This document shows, one piece after another, positions 38,426 to 47,828 of a stretch of 64,000 nt of DNA. A program made the position numbers and the translations under genes. This stretch comes from Candidatus Protochlamydia amoebophila UWE25 (GTDB lineage: Bacteria; Chlamydiota; Chlamydiia; Chlamydiales; Parachlamydiaceae), in contig NC_005861.2 of assembly GCF_000011565.2 (NCBI RefSeq), forward strand, positions 806,001 through 870,000. The letters run 5' to 3'. Each line of letters begins with the position of its first letter. Position 1 is the stretch's first letter. Below the pieces are notes generated by a model. It was not told the DNA's origin. It did not search any database and saw nothing but the letters and a program-made list of their open reading frames with translations.

Positions 38426-38807
38426 GTTCTTGTCCTACCCAAATTTACAAATATCTAACAAGTTTTTATTTTTTCTAGAGGCAAGCATCTCAAAATTTAA
38501 TTTTCGACTAACCATTATTGAAAAAACAATAACTGTTAGTTTTAGCCTAATTTCAGTCAACTTATCATAAATAAAATTTGGTTCTCTTGTAGCGATTTTT
38601 TTGAATTTCGTCAAATTAAAAATATTTTTTCATTAAATTTTGATTAGTTAAAACTAAACTATATTTGGAGTTATGAGTAAGAAAAAACAAATTTAAATTA
38701 GTAATTATAAAATTATAAATATTGATAATATTGTTGATCAATTTTAATTTATATGCTAAGATAATTTGTTTAAAATTTTATAAATCTTTTAATTATTGAG
38801 AGATGAA
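38426..38807. other. Divergent spacer between barrel gene and USP gene
   Basis: About 380 bp of very AT-rich DNA with no gene. A small TTATTG/CAATAA hairpin lies at 38515-38532. It should contain both divergent promoters. Confidence 0.4.
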
Positions 38808-40709
38808 ATGGGAATTTTACAAAGAATCGAATACCCTGATAAAACAAATCCACCACAATTTTCTGACACGCATATCCCAGAAGTTTCTAGAAAAAATGAT
38901 TCTCCTTATATTGTTACTACCCTTACGAAATTAATTTATTCACTTTGGGACCGTTCAATTCGGCAAAGGGAATTTATTTGGAATAGCCATTATTTGATTA
39001 AAGAAATTTGTGATCGAAAAATTTATGTTTTGCGAGAAGCGTTTTTTGGATTAGCTTTTTCTCCCTCAGTTGACGTCCGTAGCGACTCTTTCACAAAACT
39101 TTTAAACTCTTTTGATTTAAAGAGAGCTAAATTTGATAGTCAATTTTTCCTTTTATCTTGTCAATTCAAACAAAAAAATCTTCTGAGAAGAGATTTAAAT
39201 GCATTCTACAATTTATATAAGGAATTTACAGGTATCTATGAGCAATTAAAAAATTATAGTGATATCACTAGCAGAAGACAGCCTCCTCTTCCTATTCATT
39301 ATGATATTAAGGCTTTAAAAGAAAAATATGACGACTTAAATAACCAATTAGCAACTTATTTAGATTATGAAGCTCCAGCTATTCTTAAAGCGTTTTCTGA
39401 AATTTTTAATCTTTTATTACCAGCTGGTTCCATCATCCCTCCTGAAATTATGAAAGAGCTTTATGAAGACTCAAAAAAAATTGAAGAAGCCATTATTCCT
39501 TACACTTCAATGATACCTCCTGAGTATCAAGATTGCATTTGGTTATTATTTGAAAAGCTTGGTTATCAAGTTTCAAGTATACAAAAACCCCCTCATTTTA
39601 AAAATATAGGAAACAGTTGTTACCTAGATAGCTCTTTGCAGGCCCTGATTGCTTTGCCAATTGTAAAAGATAGATTGCAAAAAGATTATTTAGAAGAAAC
39701 AATAGCTAAGCTAGAATTTGAAATAGCAAATGGGCAATTGAATGAGCAAGATTTAAATAACAAACAATTCGAATTGATAAATAAAAAATCAAGTTTAGAA
39801 AGAAGAAAAATATTAAAAAATGAATTGAGCTTGCTACTAAATAGCTATCAACCAGTTTCGGAAAATCAAATTAGTTATGTAGATTATTTTTTGGCTACTC
39901 GTTTTAGTGAACCAAGCTCATCTGTTTTTAAATTGCGTAATTTATTATTTAAATCTCAATTGCATCCAGAATTAGAAATGGAAAATCTAAAAAGACAATT
40001 AGATGCCTCTAGTGTATTTGAGGTATTGATGACTGAAATTTTAGAATATACATATTCTTTTCAAAAATTTGCCGAGACAGTCGATTTGCCTGGGAGACAA
40101 TTTATAAGTCGTGAAGAAACCCTTTCTATCCTCCAAATTCCTTTTGTTACAAATATATCAAGTTTGGAAGAATTAATTCGTTGTTCATTTGAAAAAGAAG
40201 AATGTGTACATGCGGATGTAGAAGATAGACGAGCTTTTATTCCATCAGAAGGAATAATTGTCAACGAGCAAGCTTTAACACAAGTCGAGGATGAAATGGC
40301 TCCTATTCGACCTGAGAGATATCAAACCTGGATGCGTTTGAAATCACTTCCTGATGTCTTACCTATTCAACTAAAAAGATTTGCAGGCAATTTTGAACAA
40401 CGAGTAAAAATAACAGATCCTGTTGATTTTCCTGAAAATTTAGAAATTGATTTATCTCTTTATCTTGATCCGTCACCAAATGATCATTCAAGTGCGCGCT
40501 ATGAAATAGCTAGTTATGTTGTTCATCAAGGAGGCTTAAATTGTGGGCATTATATTTCTTACGTAAAACAAGGTGATGAATATTGGGTTTGCAATGATAC
40601 TGCGTCAACAATTGAAAGAATCTCTCGAGAAGAATTCTGTCAAAATAGAAATGCATACATAGTAGTATTAAAGCGCATTCCTAATGATTTACAATTGATT
40701 GAAACTTAG
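38808..40709 (+). CDS. Ubiquitin-specific protease-like deubiquitinase (candidate effector)
   Basis: 633 residues, starting at ATG 38808 with GAGAG 5 bases before. The N-terminal about 260 residues are helical and unrecognised. The USP (peptidase C19) domain follows: the Cys box NIGNSCYLDSSLQAL with Cys271, the PIQLKRFAGNF stretch typical of the domain, and the His box GGLNCGHYISYVKQGDEYWV with His581, followed by CNDTAS for the third catalytic position. The canonical Asn of CYxNS is Asp here. About 75 residues of charged helix are inserted soon after the Cys box. USPs are almost exclusively eukaryotic; gain from a host is likely. No Sec signal. Confidence 0.9.
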   Translation: MGILQRIEYPDKTNPPQFSDTHIPEVSRKNDSPYIVTTLTKLIYSLWDRSIRQREFIWNSHYLIKEICDRKIYVLREAFFGLAFSPSVDVRSDSFTKLLNSFDLKRAKFDSQFFLLSCQFKQKNLLRRDLNAFYNLYKEFTGIYEQLKNYSDITSRRQPPLPIHYDIKALKEKYDDLNNQLATYLDYEAPAILKAFSEIFNLLLPAGSIIPPEIMKELYEDSKKIEEAIIPYTSMIPPEYQDCIWLLFEKLGYQVSSIQKPPHFKNIGNSCYLDSSLQALIALPIVKDRLQKDYLEETIAKLEFEIANGQLNEQDLNNKQFELINKKSSLERRKILKNELSLLLNSYQPVSENQISYVDYFLATRFSEPSSSVFKLRNLLFKSQLHPELEMENLKRQLDASSVFEVLMTEILEYTYSFQKFAETVDLPGRQFISREETLSILQIPFVTNISSLEELIRCSFEKEECVHADVEDRRAFIPSEGIIVNEQALTQVEDEMAPIRPERYQTWMRLKSLPDVLPIQLKRFAGNFEQRVKITDPVDFPENLEIDLSLYLDPSPNDHSSARYEIASYVVHQGGLNCGHYISYVKQGDEYWVCNDTASTIERISREEFCQNRNAYIVVLKRIPNDLQLIET

Positions 40710-40722
40710 GGTGATTAATGAG

Positions 40723-42348
40723 TTATTGTGAGAAAGCAAGAGACTTTTGACCTGCCATACGCGCTAATTCTTGTTGACAAGAAATTTTGTCGAGTTTCTG
40801 GACTTGAGTGAGAGTTCGACCATCTTTTTCTACTTTGGAAATTTGCAAGTGATGGTCGGCTAGACTTGCCACTTGAGGGAAATGTGTAATACAAATGACT
40901 TGATGTTGCTTTCCAATTTCTTTTAATTTGTCACCTACAATGGAAGCTGTTTCACCTCCAATATTCGCATCAACTTCATCGAAGATCAAAGTTAGAATTT
41001 TTTCTTTTCCAGCTAAAATTGTTTGTAATGCTAATAATACCCGAGAAATTTCTCCCCCACTCGCCCCATCTTTTAAAGCAATTTGATGTTCTCCCACGTT
41101 TGGTTGAAGAAAAAATTCAATCTTATCATCTCCGATCAATGTCCTTTTCTGAGGTTCAATTATGACTTTGAATTCTGCTTTGGGCATATTTAAAGAATGT
41201 AATTGAGTGCTAAGAGCAGTTTGAAGCTGACGAGCTAGTAGCACCCTTTTTTCGGACAAGGTTCTAGCTAAATTATTCGTATCTGTCTGAACTTGTTGTA
41301 ATTCAATTTTAAGTTCTTCTATTTCGATATCGGTATTTTCTAATCGGTAAAGTTTTTGTTTAATTTCTTGTTGATAATGAATTACTTCATCAATTGTTCC
41401 TCCATATTTACGCTTTAAGCGATTTAGAAGACTTAAGCGCTCATTGACAATTTGTAGGCGTTCTGGATTATGATTAAGTTTGTTTTGATAATGACGCAAA
41501 GTGTGGGAAATTTCTTGAAGCTCTAAAAAAACACTTTGAAGAGATTGTTCAACTTCTTTTAAAATAGGATCAAAATGACTAAGAGATTCTAAATTTTGTT
41601 TTTGGCGATTTAAAATCGCTAAAATAGAAACTTTTTCTCCTGTTAAAGCTTGGTTAATTTCTCGGGTTTTTTCAGATAATTCTTCACTATTAAATAGTAT
41701 CGCATATTCAGTAAACAGTTCCTCGTCTTCGCCAGATTTTAATTGAGCTTCTTCTAGCTCTTCCCATTCACTTTTACAAATATCTATTTCACGCATTCGA
41801 TGAGCATCTTGCTGAATCAACAAGTCTAAACGTTTTTTTAATTCATTTTCATAAACATAACTTTCTTTATAACGCTGTAAAAAAGGACTTAAACCTCCAT
41901 AGATATCTAACACCTCTCGATGATAATCAAGATTGAATAGATTTTGATTGGCTCGTTGACCGACAATTTGAACAATTTGTGATCCTAATTTTCGCAAAAA
42001 TGAGGCTTGAGCTGATTGATTATTAATAAAGATACGATTCTTACCCGTAATCGCGATTTCTCGTCTAATAATGAGATCTTGGTGAGATTCGTGATCAATC
42101 CCTCCTTCCTCAAGAAGGTTGTTCAAATCTAGACGGTCAATGTCGAATATGGCTTCAACAATACCTTTATCGCATCCTTTGCGAATCAATGAGGTATCGA
42201 CTCTTTCACCAATTGCCAAACTTAATCCATGCATAATAGCGGATTTACCAGATCCTGTTTCACCTGTTAGAATGTTCAAGCCGGAGCTAAATGAAATATC
42301 GGCATTTTCGACTAAAATGATATTTTGAATACGGAGTTGTTTTAGCAT
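40723..42348 (-). CDS. recN: DNA repair protein RecN
   Basis: SMC-like ATPase in double-strand break repair. Walker A GETGSGKSA near residue 30, a long coiled-coil middle, then the ABC signature GASGGEISRVLLAL and Walker B LIFDEVDANIGG. 541 residues, normal. Ends 13 bp from the convergent USP gene; 5 bp from the gene before it. Confidence 0.96.
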   Translation of the reverse strand: MLKQLRIQNIILVENADISFSSGLNILTGETGSGKSAIMHGLSLAIGERVDTSLIRKGCDKGIVEAIFDIDRLDLNNLLEEGGIDHESHQDLIIRREIAITGKNRIFINNQSAQASFLRKLGSQIVQIVGQRANQNLFNLDYHREVLDIYGGLSPFLQRYKESYVYENELKKRLDLLIQQDAHRMREIDICKSEWEELEEAQLKSGEDEELFTEYAILFNSEELSEKTREINQALTGEKVSILAILNRQKQNLESLSHFDPILKEVEQSLQSVFLELQEISHTLRHYQNKLNHNPERLQIVNERLSLLNRLKRKYGGTIDEVIHYQQEIKQKLYRLENTDIEIEELKIELQQVQTDTNNLARTLSEKRVLLARQLQTALSTQLHSLNMPKAEFKVIIEPQKRTLIGDDKIEFFLQPNVGEHQIALKDGASGGEISRVLLALQTILAGKEKILTLIFDEVDANIGGETASIVGDKLKEIGKQHQVICITHFPQVASLADHHLQISKVEKDGRTLTQVQKLDKISCQQELARMAGQKSLAFSQ

Positions 42349-42353
42349 GAATT

Positions 42354-42794
42354 TTAAGGATCAAAAGTTTGAGAAATTAATTGCATTAATCGGCCATCAC
42401 TAATTTCCATTAAGTAAGTATCTTTATTCCAGCTGGGTGCAGAAAAAACAAGATTATTATCAACATAAGCAATAGGAGTGATCACAATATCTGGCTGGTC
42501 TTTGAACTGATAAATAATGATTTGATCGATGTTAGGTCGTTGTCTTTTACCAGGCTTAACTCCAACAACCCGAACTGCACGGTTCAATATCTCAATTAAA
42601 TCATTTTGTTGTTTAAAATTAAGTGTGTAAAGCTTTTTATTGTGAGAAACAGCTATGCCTCTCACTTGATTGTATTTTAAATATGTTTGATTATCGGGTT
42701 GACCACTTAATAATGAGGTCATGTTTAAAGCAAATAAAATAGCCATTCCAATTAAAACAAGAAAAGTTAAATAAACTAAGGTTTTATTTGTCAT
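42354..42794 (-). CDS. Hypothetical membrane-anchored protein before recN
   Basis: 146 residues with one N-terminal membrane helix (VYLTFLVLIGMAILFAL, residues 7-23) and an outward domain of about 120 residues with QRPNIDQIIIYQFKDQP and YLMEISDGRLMQLI. Family not recognised. Only 5 bp before recN, so likely in the same transcript. Confidence 0.75.
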   Translation of the reverse strand: MTNKTLVYLTFLVLIGMAILFALNMTSLLSGQPDNQTYLKYNQVRGIAVSHNKKLYTLNFKQQNDLIEILNRAVRVVGVKPGKRQRPNIDQIIIYQFKDQPDIVITPIAYVDNNLVFSAPSWNKDTYLMEISDGRLMQLISQTFDP

Positions 42795-42888
42795 GCACGA
42801 CCTGCAATTTAATCATTATTTGGTTAGTGAAAGGCTAACGAGATGTTAACTTTTCAACTTATTTTGTTAGAAGGTCTAATTCTTGCCA

Positions 42889-43812
42889 CTATTTTCCGAC
42901 TTTACCTAAAATTGCGTCAAGAGTTTTAAAATGTTGCTTACAGATGCTTCTTAATCTTTCTTCACCCCATTTTCTTAATACTTCTTTTCCAGCCTTTTGT
43001 GTGGCAGAAGAGCTTCCTTTAGGAAGTGGAATTTGGATTTCTTTACTTAGTTGTTCAAGTCCATCAATAAAGGCTTGTCTAGCTAAAATGGATGCGGCAG
43101 CGACGGCTAAATCATCTTCTGCTCGATGCCTTTGAGTGAGGTTCACATCTAATTTTTTTCGCTTTAAAGCCAATAAAACTACTTTTTCATCGGCAAACTG
43201 GTCAACAATCACTGTTTGACAGCCGGATTGAAGGATCAATTGTTCAATAGTCGTGGCATGCCCCCAGGCCAACAAATGATTTAAATTTTTGAAATCTTGA
43301 TAAATTTCATTATATTTTGCCGGATTAATTTTGACGATGTGATAAAGGCAAAGATTTTTAATCTGAGAAGCTAATTGTCTAATTGTTTTATCACTTAATG
43401 TCTTGGAATCTTTGACTCCCAAAGCTTGTAATTTAGAAAATTGATTAGCCTGGATGTAGACACCTGCAATACACAAAGGGCCAAAAAAATCTCCTTTTCC
43501 AGATTCATCAATTCCAATATGTGGGGTTAAATCTATTTTAGTTGTGGGATGGCTAAATCCAAAGGACTCTAAAATTTCTGGTTCAAGATAAAACTCAATA
43601 AAATGAGCTTGCTCTTTGCCCTGGACGACTAACTTCCCTGATGTATAAAGAGTACATGTTAATCCTTTTTTACTGGCAGAAAAGCGAGTATAGGCAGGTA
43701 TAGTGATGGAAAAACCTTGTTGTTGGAGATCTTTCAGCAATTTTTCTGCTAATTTTAAGTCAAGTGTTGTAACGAAAGGAGGCAAACTGCTCATGAGGTG
43801 TAAATTAATCAT
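42889..43812 (-). CDS. rnhC: Ribonuclease HIII
   Basis: RNase H2-like fold enzyme that cuts RNA in hybrids. IGIDESGKGDFFGPLCIAGV is the RNase HIII form of the active site (Gly-Lys-Gly-Asp, where HII has Gly-Arg-Gly), and the N-terminal TBP-like substrate domain is present (about residues 1-90). 307 residues from 43812; ATG 43794 is an equally plausible start. Divergent from rodZ, as in C. trachomatis. Confidence 0.94.
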   Translation of the reverse strand: MINLHLMSSLPPFVTTLDLKLAEKLLKDLQQQGFSITIPAYTRFSASKKGLTCTLYTSGKLVVQGKEQAHFIEFYLEPEILESFGFSHPTTKIDLTPHIGIDESGKGDFFGPLCIAGVYIQANQFSKLQALGVKDSKTLSDKTIRQLASQIKNLCLYHIVKINPAKYNEIYQDFKNLNHLLAWGHATTIEQLILQSGCQTVIVDQFADEKVVLLALKRKKLDVNLTQRHRAEDDLAVAAASILARQAFIDGLEQLSKEIQIPLPKGSSSATQKAGKEVLRKWGEERLRSICKQHFKTLDAILGKVGK

Positions 43813-43984
43813 CTAAAAAAGGAATTTCACTAGCTGCGAATACGCATTTGCAAAGCGCAGACGAAATTAAATATTAACTGCAAAAAACTTTATCACATTT
43901 AAATTCTACTTGCTATCTAAATCCCATTTGAACTCATCCATTTTTTAATTTTAATGGATTTAGCAGGAAGTCTAATGTAAAATC

Positions 43985-44473
43985 ATGTATAAGTTTATGC
44001 TTGAGTTTAGCCCAAATGAGGAGAAAAGAGTGGAACGTAAAAAAAATAGCTTGGAATTAGACCCAGTTCTCCAAAAAGAGATCAAAGAAATTGGAGAGCA
44101 ATTAAGGCAAAAACGAAAACAATTAAAGATTTCTTTAAAAGAAGCTGAGAATGCAACTTCAATCAGAATGGTCTATTTACAAGCTTTAGAAGAAGGGGAG
44201 ATGGAAAAATTAATTTCGCCCGTATATGCCCAAGGTTTTTTTAAACAATATGCTTCTTTTTTAGGAATTGATGGGGAATCTATTATCAGGGAAAAACCCT
44301 ATATTTTTAATAGACCAGAAGCACAGGAATTTGCTTATGGAATTGGGACTTTAGAGGTCAGAAGTAACCCTGGTGCGAGTGTTAAATGGGTTCCTAATGT
44401 CATGTGGGTTTTGGCTTTTATGGGTGTTTTATTTGCTGCGTGGTATGTAGCTAAGATCTTGGGAGTTCTTTGA
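43985..44473 (+). CDS. rodZ: RodZ-like HTH membrane protein (short form)
   Basis: Links MreB filaments to the membrane. An Xre-type HTH at about residues 33-95 (GEQLRQKRKQLKISLKEAEN ... SIRMVYLQALEEGEMEKL, then SPVYAQGFFKQYASFLGID) and a membrane helix at the extreme C-terminus (VLAFMGVLFAAWYVAKIL). The periplasmic domain of E. coli RodZ is absent, as reported for chlamydial RodZ. 162 residues. Its TGA overlaps the following ATG (TGATG). Confidence 0.85.
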   Translation: MYKFMLEFSPNEEKRVERKKNSLELDPVLQKEIKEIGEQLRQKRKQLKISLKEAENATSIRMVYLQALEEGEMEKLISPVYAQGFFKQYASFLGIDGESIIREKPYIFNRPEAQEFAYGIGTLEVRSNPGASVKWVPNVMWVLAFMGVLFAAWYVAKILGVL

Positions 44474-45639
44474 TGCCTTTTAAGGGAGTTTATCTCTTTT
44501 TTTGCGGATTATGCATGGGAATGGCAGATTTGATTCCAGGAATTTCCGGTGGCACGATTGCTTTTATTATGGGATTTTATCAAGCTCTTTTAGAAAGCTT
44601 AAAAAGTTTTAATACCGATACTTTAAAACTTTTATTTACTTTTCAATGGAGTCAATTTCTGAAAAAAACACAGTGGAAATTTTTATTGACACTTGTCTCA
44701 GGGATTGCTTGCTCAATAATATTCTTTTCCGGTTTTCTGCATTGGATTCTTTCAAATGAAACTTACCGTATTTATCTTTATTCTCTTTTTCTTGGATTGA
44801 TTTTAGCTTCTTTTGTTTTTTGTATTCGCCAGGTCAAAAAATGGTCTTGGCTCAAAGTGATCGCTCTGATTATTGGCTTGAGCATAGCTTACTTTTTAAC
44901 AGATTTCACTCTTTCAAATAGCAGAGAAGGAAAATATGCTGTCAGAGTAGATTTAGGAAGTTTTCCCGTTGAACTTGTTAATTACGATGGAAAACTGCTT
45001 AAAAATTTATCAGCTTCGGATTTAAGTGTACTAACAGCGAAAAAAAACATTACTCCTACTTCTCTTGTTTTTGATAGGCAAGGTCAAGTTCTCGGAGAAA
45101 GCCGGCAATTTGCTAAAGTTCATCATGTTGGTTTTTTTGATGGTTGGTTAATTATCTGTGGAGCGATTGCTGTATGTGCTTTGCTTTTACCGGGAGTGTC
45201 GGGAAGTTATTTGTTAGTGCTTCTGGGAGTGTATCCATTGATTATCGCCTCATTAGCAGATTTAGTGACGGGTTTGAAATATTTACATATAGATCAAGAA
45301 GCTGTTTTGGTGCTTTTCAATCTTTTGCTTGGGATTGTGATAGGAGGGTTTTGTTTTGCAAGAATAGCAAGCGCACTTTTAAAAAATTATCCAGATATCA
45401 GTATCGCTGTTCTTTCAGGTTTCATGATTGGAGCCTTGCGCTCGGTTTGGCCTTTTTGGACTTATAAGTATCTATTAGCTCCTTTAAAGCTTCATAAAGG
45501 GCCTCAACTGTTTTTAGAAACTCCTTATTTCCCTTCCTTGTCTTCATTTATTTTGATAAAGTCTATTGTTTGTATAGCCATAGGATTTGGAGTCGTTCTT
45601 TTTGTAGAATACCTTTCCACTTTTTCGACTAAAGCTTAA
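44473..45639 (+). CDS. DUF368 membrane protein, probable polyprenyl-phosphate transporter
   Basis: 388 residues, about 9 membrane segments. GMADLIPGISGGTIAFIMG near the N-terminus and its repeat LLLPGVSGSYLLVLLGVYP near residue 240 are the DUF368 signatures. Members (PopT) recycle undecaprenyl phosphate, the lipid carrier of peptidoglycan and glycan synthesis, across the membrane. A periplasmic-type insert lies at about residues 155-215. I chose ATG 44473, which overlaps the rodZ stop, so the two are translationally coupled. Confidence 0.9.
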   Translation: MPFKGVYLFFCGLCMGMADLIPGISGGTIAFIMGFYQALLESLKSFNTDTLKLLFTFQWSQFLKKTQWKFLLTLVSGIACSIIFFSGFLHWILSNETYRIYLYSLFLGLILASFVFCIRQVKKWSWLKVIALIIGLSIAYFLTDFTLSNSREGKYAVRVDLGSFPVELVNYDGKLLKNLSASDLSVLTAKKNITPTSLVFDRQGQVLGESRQFAKVHHVGFFDGWLIICGAIAVCALLLPGVSGSYLLVLLGVYPLIIASLADLVTGLKYLHIDQEAVLVLFNLLLGIVIGGFCFARIASALLKNYPDISIAVLSGFMIGALRSVWPFWTYKYLLAPLKLHKGPQLFLETPYFPSLSSFILIKSIVCIAIGFGVVLFVEYLSTFSTKA

Positions 45640-45679
45640 ATGGCAAAAAAACGAGACACAAGCAAATAAACCTAAAATT

Positions 45680-46426
45680 TTAATAAAGGACTGTTTGAAG
45701 AAAAAGTCCGTGTGCGGGGGCTGTCACACCAGCCATTTTTCGATCTTGAGACTGAAGGATTGAAGGGATATCTTCTACCATTAGCTTTCCCTTTCCTATA
45801 TAAATTAAAGTACCCACAATATTTCGCACCATTTTGTATAAAAAATGATTGCCTTTAATACGAATGCAAAGACGTTTATGATTCAGGACTTCCAGGTGAA
45901 TTGCTTGGACACGTCGAATATAATCTGTATAGTTAACATTTTTTTTAAAATTACAAAAAGCAGAAAAGTCATGTTCGCCAATAAGTACAGAAATAGCTTG
46001 TGTCATTTTTCCTAACATAAGAGGGAAAGGGCAATGCCAAGAATAGGGACGGTATTCAGGAAGTTGAACAAAATCATAACAAATATAATAACAATATTCC
46101 TTGGCGACACAATTTAAAGTGGGATGAAAAGTCGAAGGCATTTTTTCTGCCGATAAGATACGTAAATCTGTAGGAAGCAAACTATTTAAACTGAGAATAA
46201 ATTTTTGTAGATCTGTAATAGACTTTGTTGTTAAAAAATTGACTATTTGCCCTCGTGCATGTACACCTTTGTCTGTACGGCTTGCTGCCTGCAAAGAAAT
46301 TGTATGTTGCAGTATTTGTTCCAAACTGTTTTGAAGCGTTTTTTCAACGCTTGGGCCGGCAGGAGTTTTTTGCCAGCCAAAATACGCCTGTCCATCATAA
46401 GCAATCTTCAATTTAATATTTTGCAT
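45680..46426 (-). CDS. truA: tRNA pseudouridine(38-40) synthase TruA
   Basis: Makes pseudouridine in the anticodon arm of many tRNAs. The catalytic Asp is in ASRTDKGVHARGQ; YDGQAYFGWQ and FLYKMVRNIVGTLI are conserved. I chose ATG 46426 (MQNIKLKIAYDG), which fits the family N-terminus; an in-frame ATG at 46468 overlaps the upstream MarC gene. 248 residues. Confidence 0.94.
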   Translation of the reverse strand: MQNIKLKIAYDGQAYFGWQKTPAGPSVEKTLQNSLEQILQHTISLQAASRTDKGVHARGQIVNFLTTKSITDLQKFILSLNSLLPTDLRILSAEKMPSTFHPTLNCVAKEYCYYICYDFVQLPEYRPYSWHCPFPLMLGKMTQAISVLIGEHDFSAFCNFKKNVNYTDYIRRVQAIHLEVLNHKRLCIRIKGNHFLYKMVRNIVGTLIYIGKGKLMVEDIPSILQSQDRKMAGVTAPAHGLFLQTVLY

Positions 46427-46440
46427 ACTTTTAGAGAGAC

Positions 46441-47040
46441 TCAAGTCGGATTGGGTTGTGTAGTCCAAAAAAGTAAAATGCCTTCTAAAAATCTTTGAAC
46501 TGCAATCAAAACGAGCACCATTCCAATCATTCTCTCACTGGCCATCAATCCACTTTCCCCTAAGAAAGATTTGATTTTCTTTGAAAAATACAGGATGATT
46601 ACAGACAAAGTCCAAGCGATCAAGATTGATGCTAGCATAATGGATTGGTAAGGTTCAAGATGAGCATATAACATAATGGTTGCCATTAAACCAGGCCCAG
46701 CAATCAGTGGAATGGCTAAAGGAAAAATGAATGGCTCCCCTTGAGGAAGGTTGGCTCGTGGGCTATCATTTGCAGTAAAAAGAATCTTGATAGCAATCAG
46801 AAATAAAATAATCCCTGAAGAAAGACGCACGGTTGTTTCTGATAAATCGAGAAAATCAAAAATAAACTCTCCTATATAATTAAAAAAAATCATTGCGACA
46901 AGAGCTATGAGCATTTCTCTAAAAATAATTTTAGATTGATGTCTACGATCGAGCTCTTTGACCATGGTTTGATAAGAAGAAATATTCCCAATAGGGTCCA
47001 TGATAAAAAAAAGAACAAGTGCAATGTTAAAGATATTCAT
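46441..47040 (-). CDS. MarC-family integral membrane protein (second copy)
   Basis: 199 residues from ATG 47040, which has GGAG 7 bases upstream; the ATG at 47046 is too close to that site. Six hydrophobic segments. MDPIGNISSYQTMVKEL and PLAIPLIAGPGLMATIMLYA are the two halves of the family signature. MarC proteins have no settled function; small-molecule export is suspected. Follows its paralogue by about 30 bp. Confidence 0.9.
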   Translation of the reverse strand: MNIFNIALVLFFIMDPIGNISSYQTMVKELDRRHQSKIIFREMLIALVAMIFFNYIGEFIFDFLDLSETTVRLSSGIILFLIAIKILFTANDSPRANLPQGEPFIFPLAIPLIAGPGLMATIMLYAHLEPYQSIMLASILIAWTLSVIILYFSKKIKSFLGESGLMASERMIGMVLVLIAVQRFLEGILLFWTTQPNPT

Positions 47041-47071
47041 TCTCATACTCCTGGAAAGGGCTTCTCAAAGT

Positions 47072-47668
47072 TTAAACAGCGAATAGAAGAGTTAAAAACA
47101 AACCAGATCCTTGAACGATCATTTGAATGGCGATCATGGCAAGTAACATCCCCGTTAATTGTTCTAAGGCTGCTAGACCACGTTTACCGAGAAATATTTG
47201 TAAATAAGGGGCTGTGACTAAGACGGTAGTAATTCCAACCCATGCTAGCAAAATGGCACATAACATTTTTAAGTCGTTAGCTTCTTCTTTGGAATAAAGC
47301 ATGATCATTGTAAGGAGTCCAGCACCTGATAAAAGAGGGGTGGCGATAGGAACAATAAATGGGGCTTGTTTGGGTGTATCCGTTTTCGTTTTCAAACGAT
47401 CAGAAAAAATCATTTTAAGGGCGACAATGAAAAGAAGAATGCCTCCGCTAATTGTCAAAGCATAGTTTTGAATTTGAAAACTTGTAAGGAATATCTCGCC
47501 TAAAAATAGAAAAAGAATCGCTAAAATCATCGAAAATATCGATTCACGAAATAAGATCTTTTGCTGTTGCTTAATTGAATAGTCTTTAATAAGGGTAATA
47601 ATGGTAGGGCAGTTGCCGATAGGATTAGTGACAATAAAAAAAATCATCGCAAGTTGAATAACAGACAC
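47072..47668 (-). CDS. MarC-family integral membrane protein (first copy)
   Basis: 198 residues, GTG start with GAAGG 7 bases before. Signatures VTNPIGNCPTIITLIKDY and PIATPLLSGAGLLTMIMLYS; six predicted membrane helices. Tandem paralogue of the next gene, probably one transcript with truA. Confidence 0.9.
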   Translation of the reverse strand: MSVIQLAMIFFIVTNPIGNCPTIITLIKDYSIKQQQKILFRESIFSMILAILFLFLGEIFLTSFQIQNYALTISGGILLFIVALKMIFSDRLKTKTDTPKQAPFIVPIATPLLSGAGLLTMIMLYSKEEANDLKMLCAILLAWVGITTVLVTAPYLQIFLGKRGLAALEQLTGMLLAMIAIQMIVQGSGLFLTLLFAV

Positions 47669-47828
47669 GATTAACCTTCACCTGAGAATCATATTGGAAA
47701 AATAACATAACATTGGTGAGGTTTTAGAGCAAGGATTATTACCCAGAGCGAAAGGATGTGAGTGAGAGCTTATACACTCAGTATTTAAATAATGAATAAA
47801 TATTTTATGTATAAGCTTAGATTTGAGT

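Noticed and set aside
42821-42837. GTTAG/CTAAC hairpin downstream of rnhC
   Set aside because: Only 5 bp of stem and no T-run; too weak to call a terminator.
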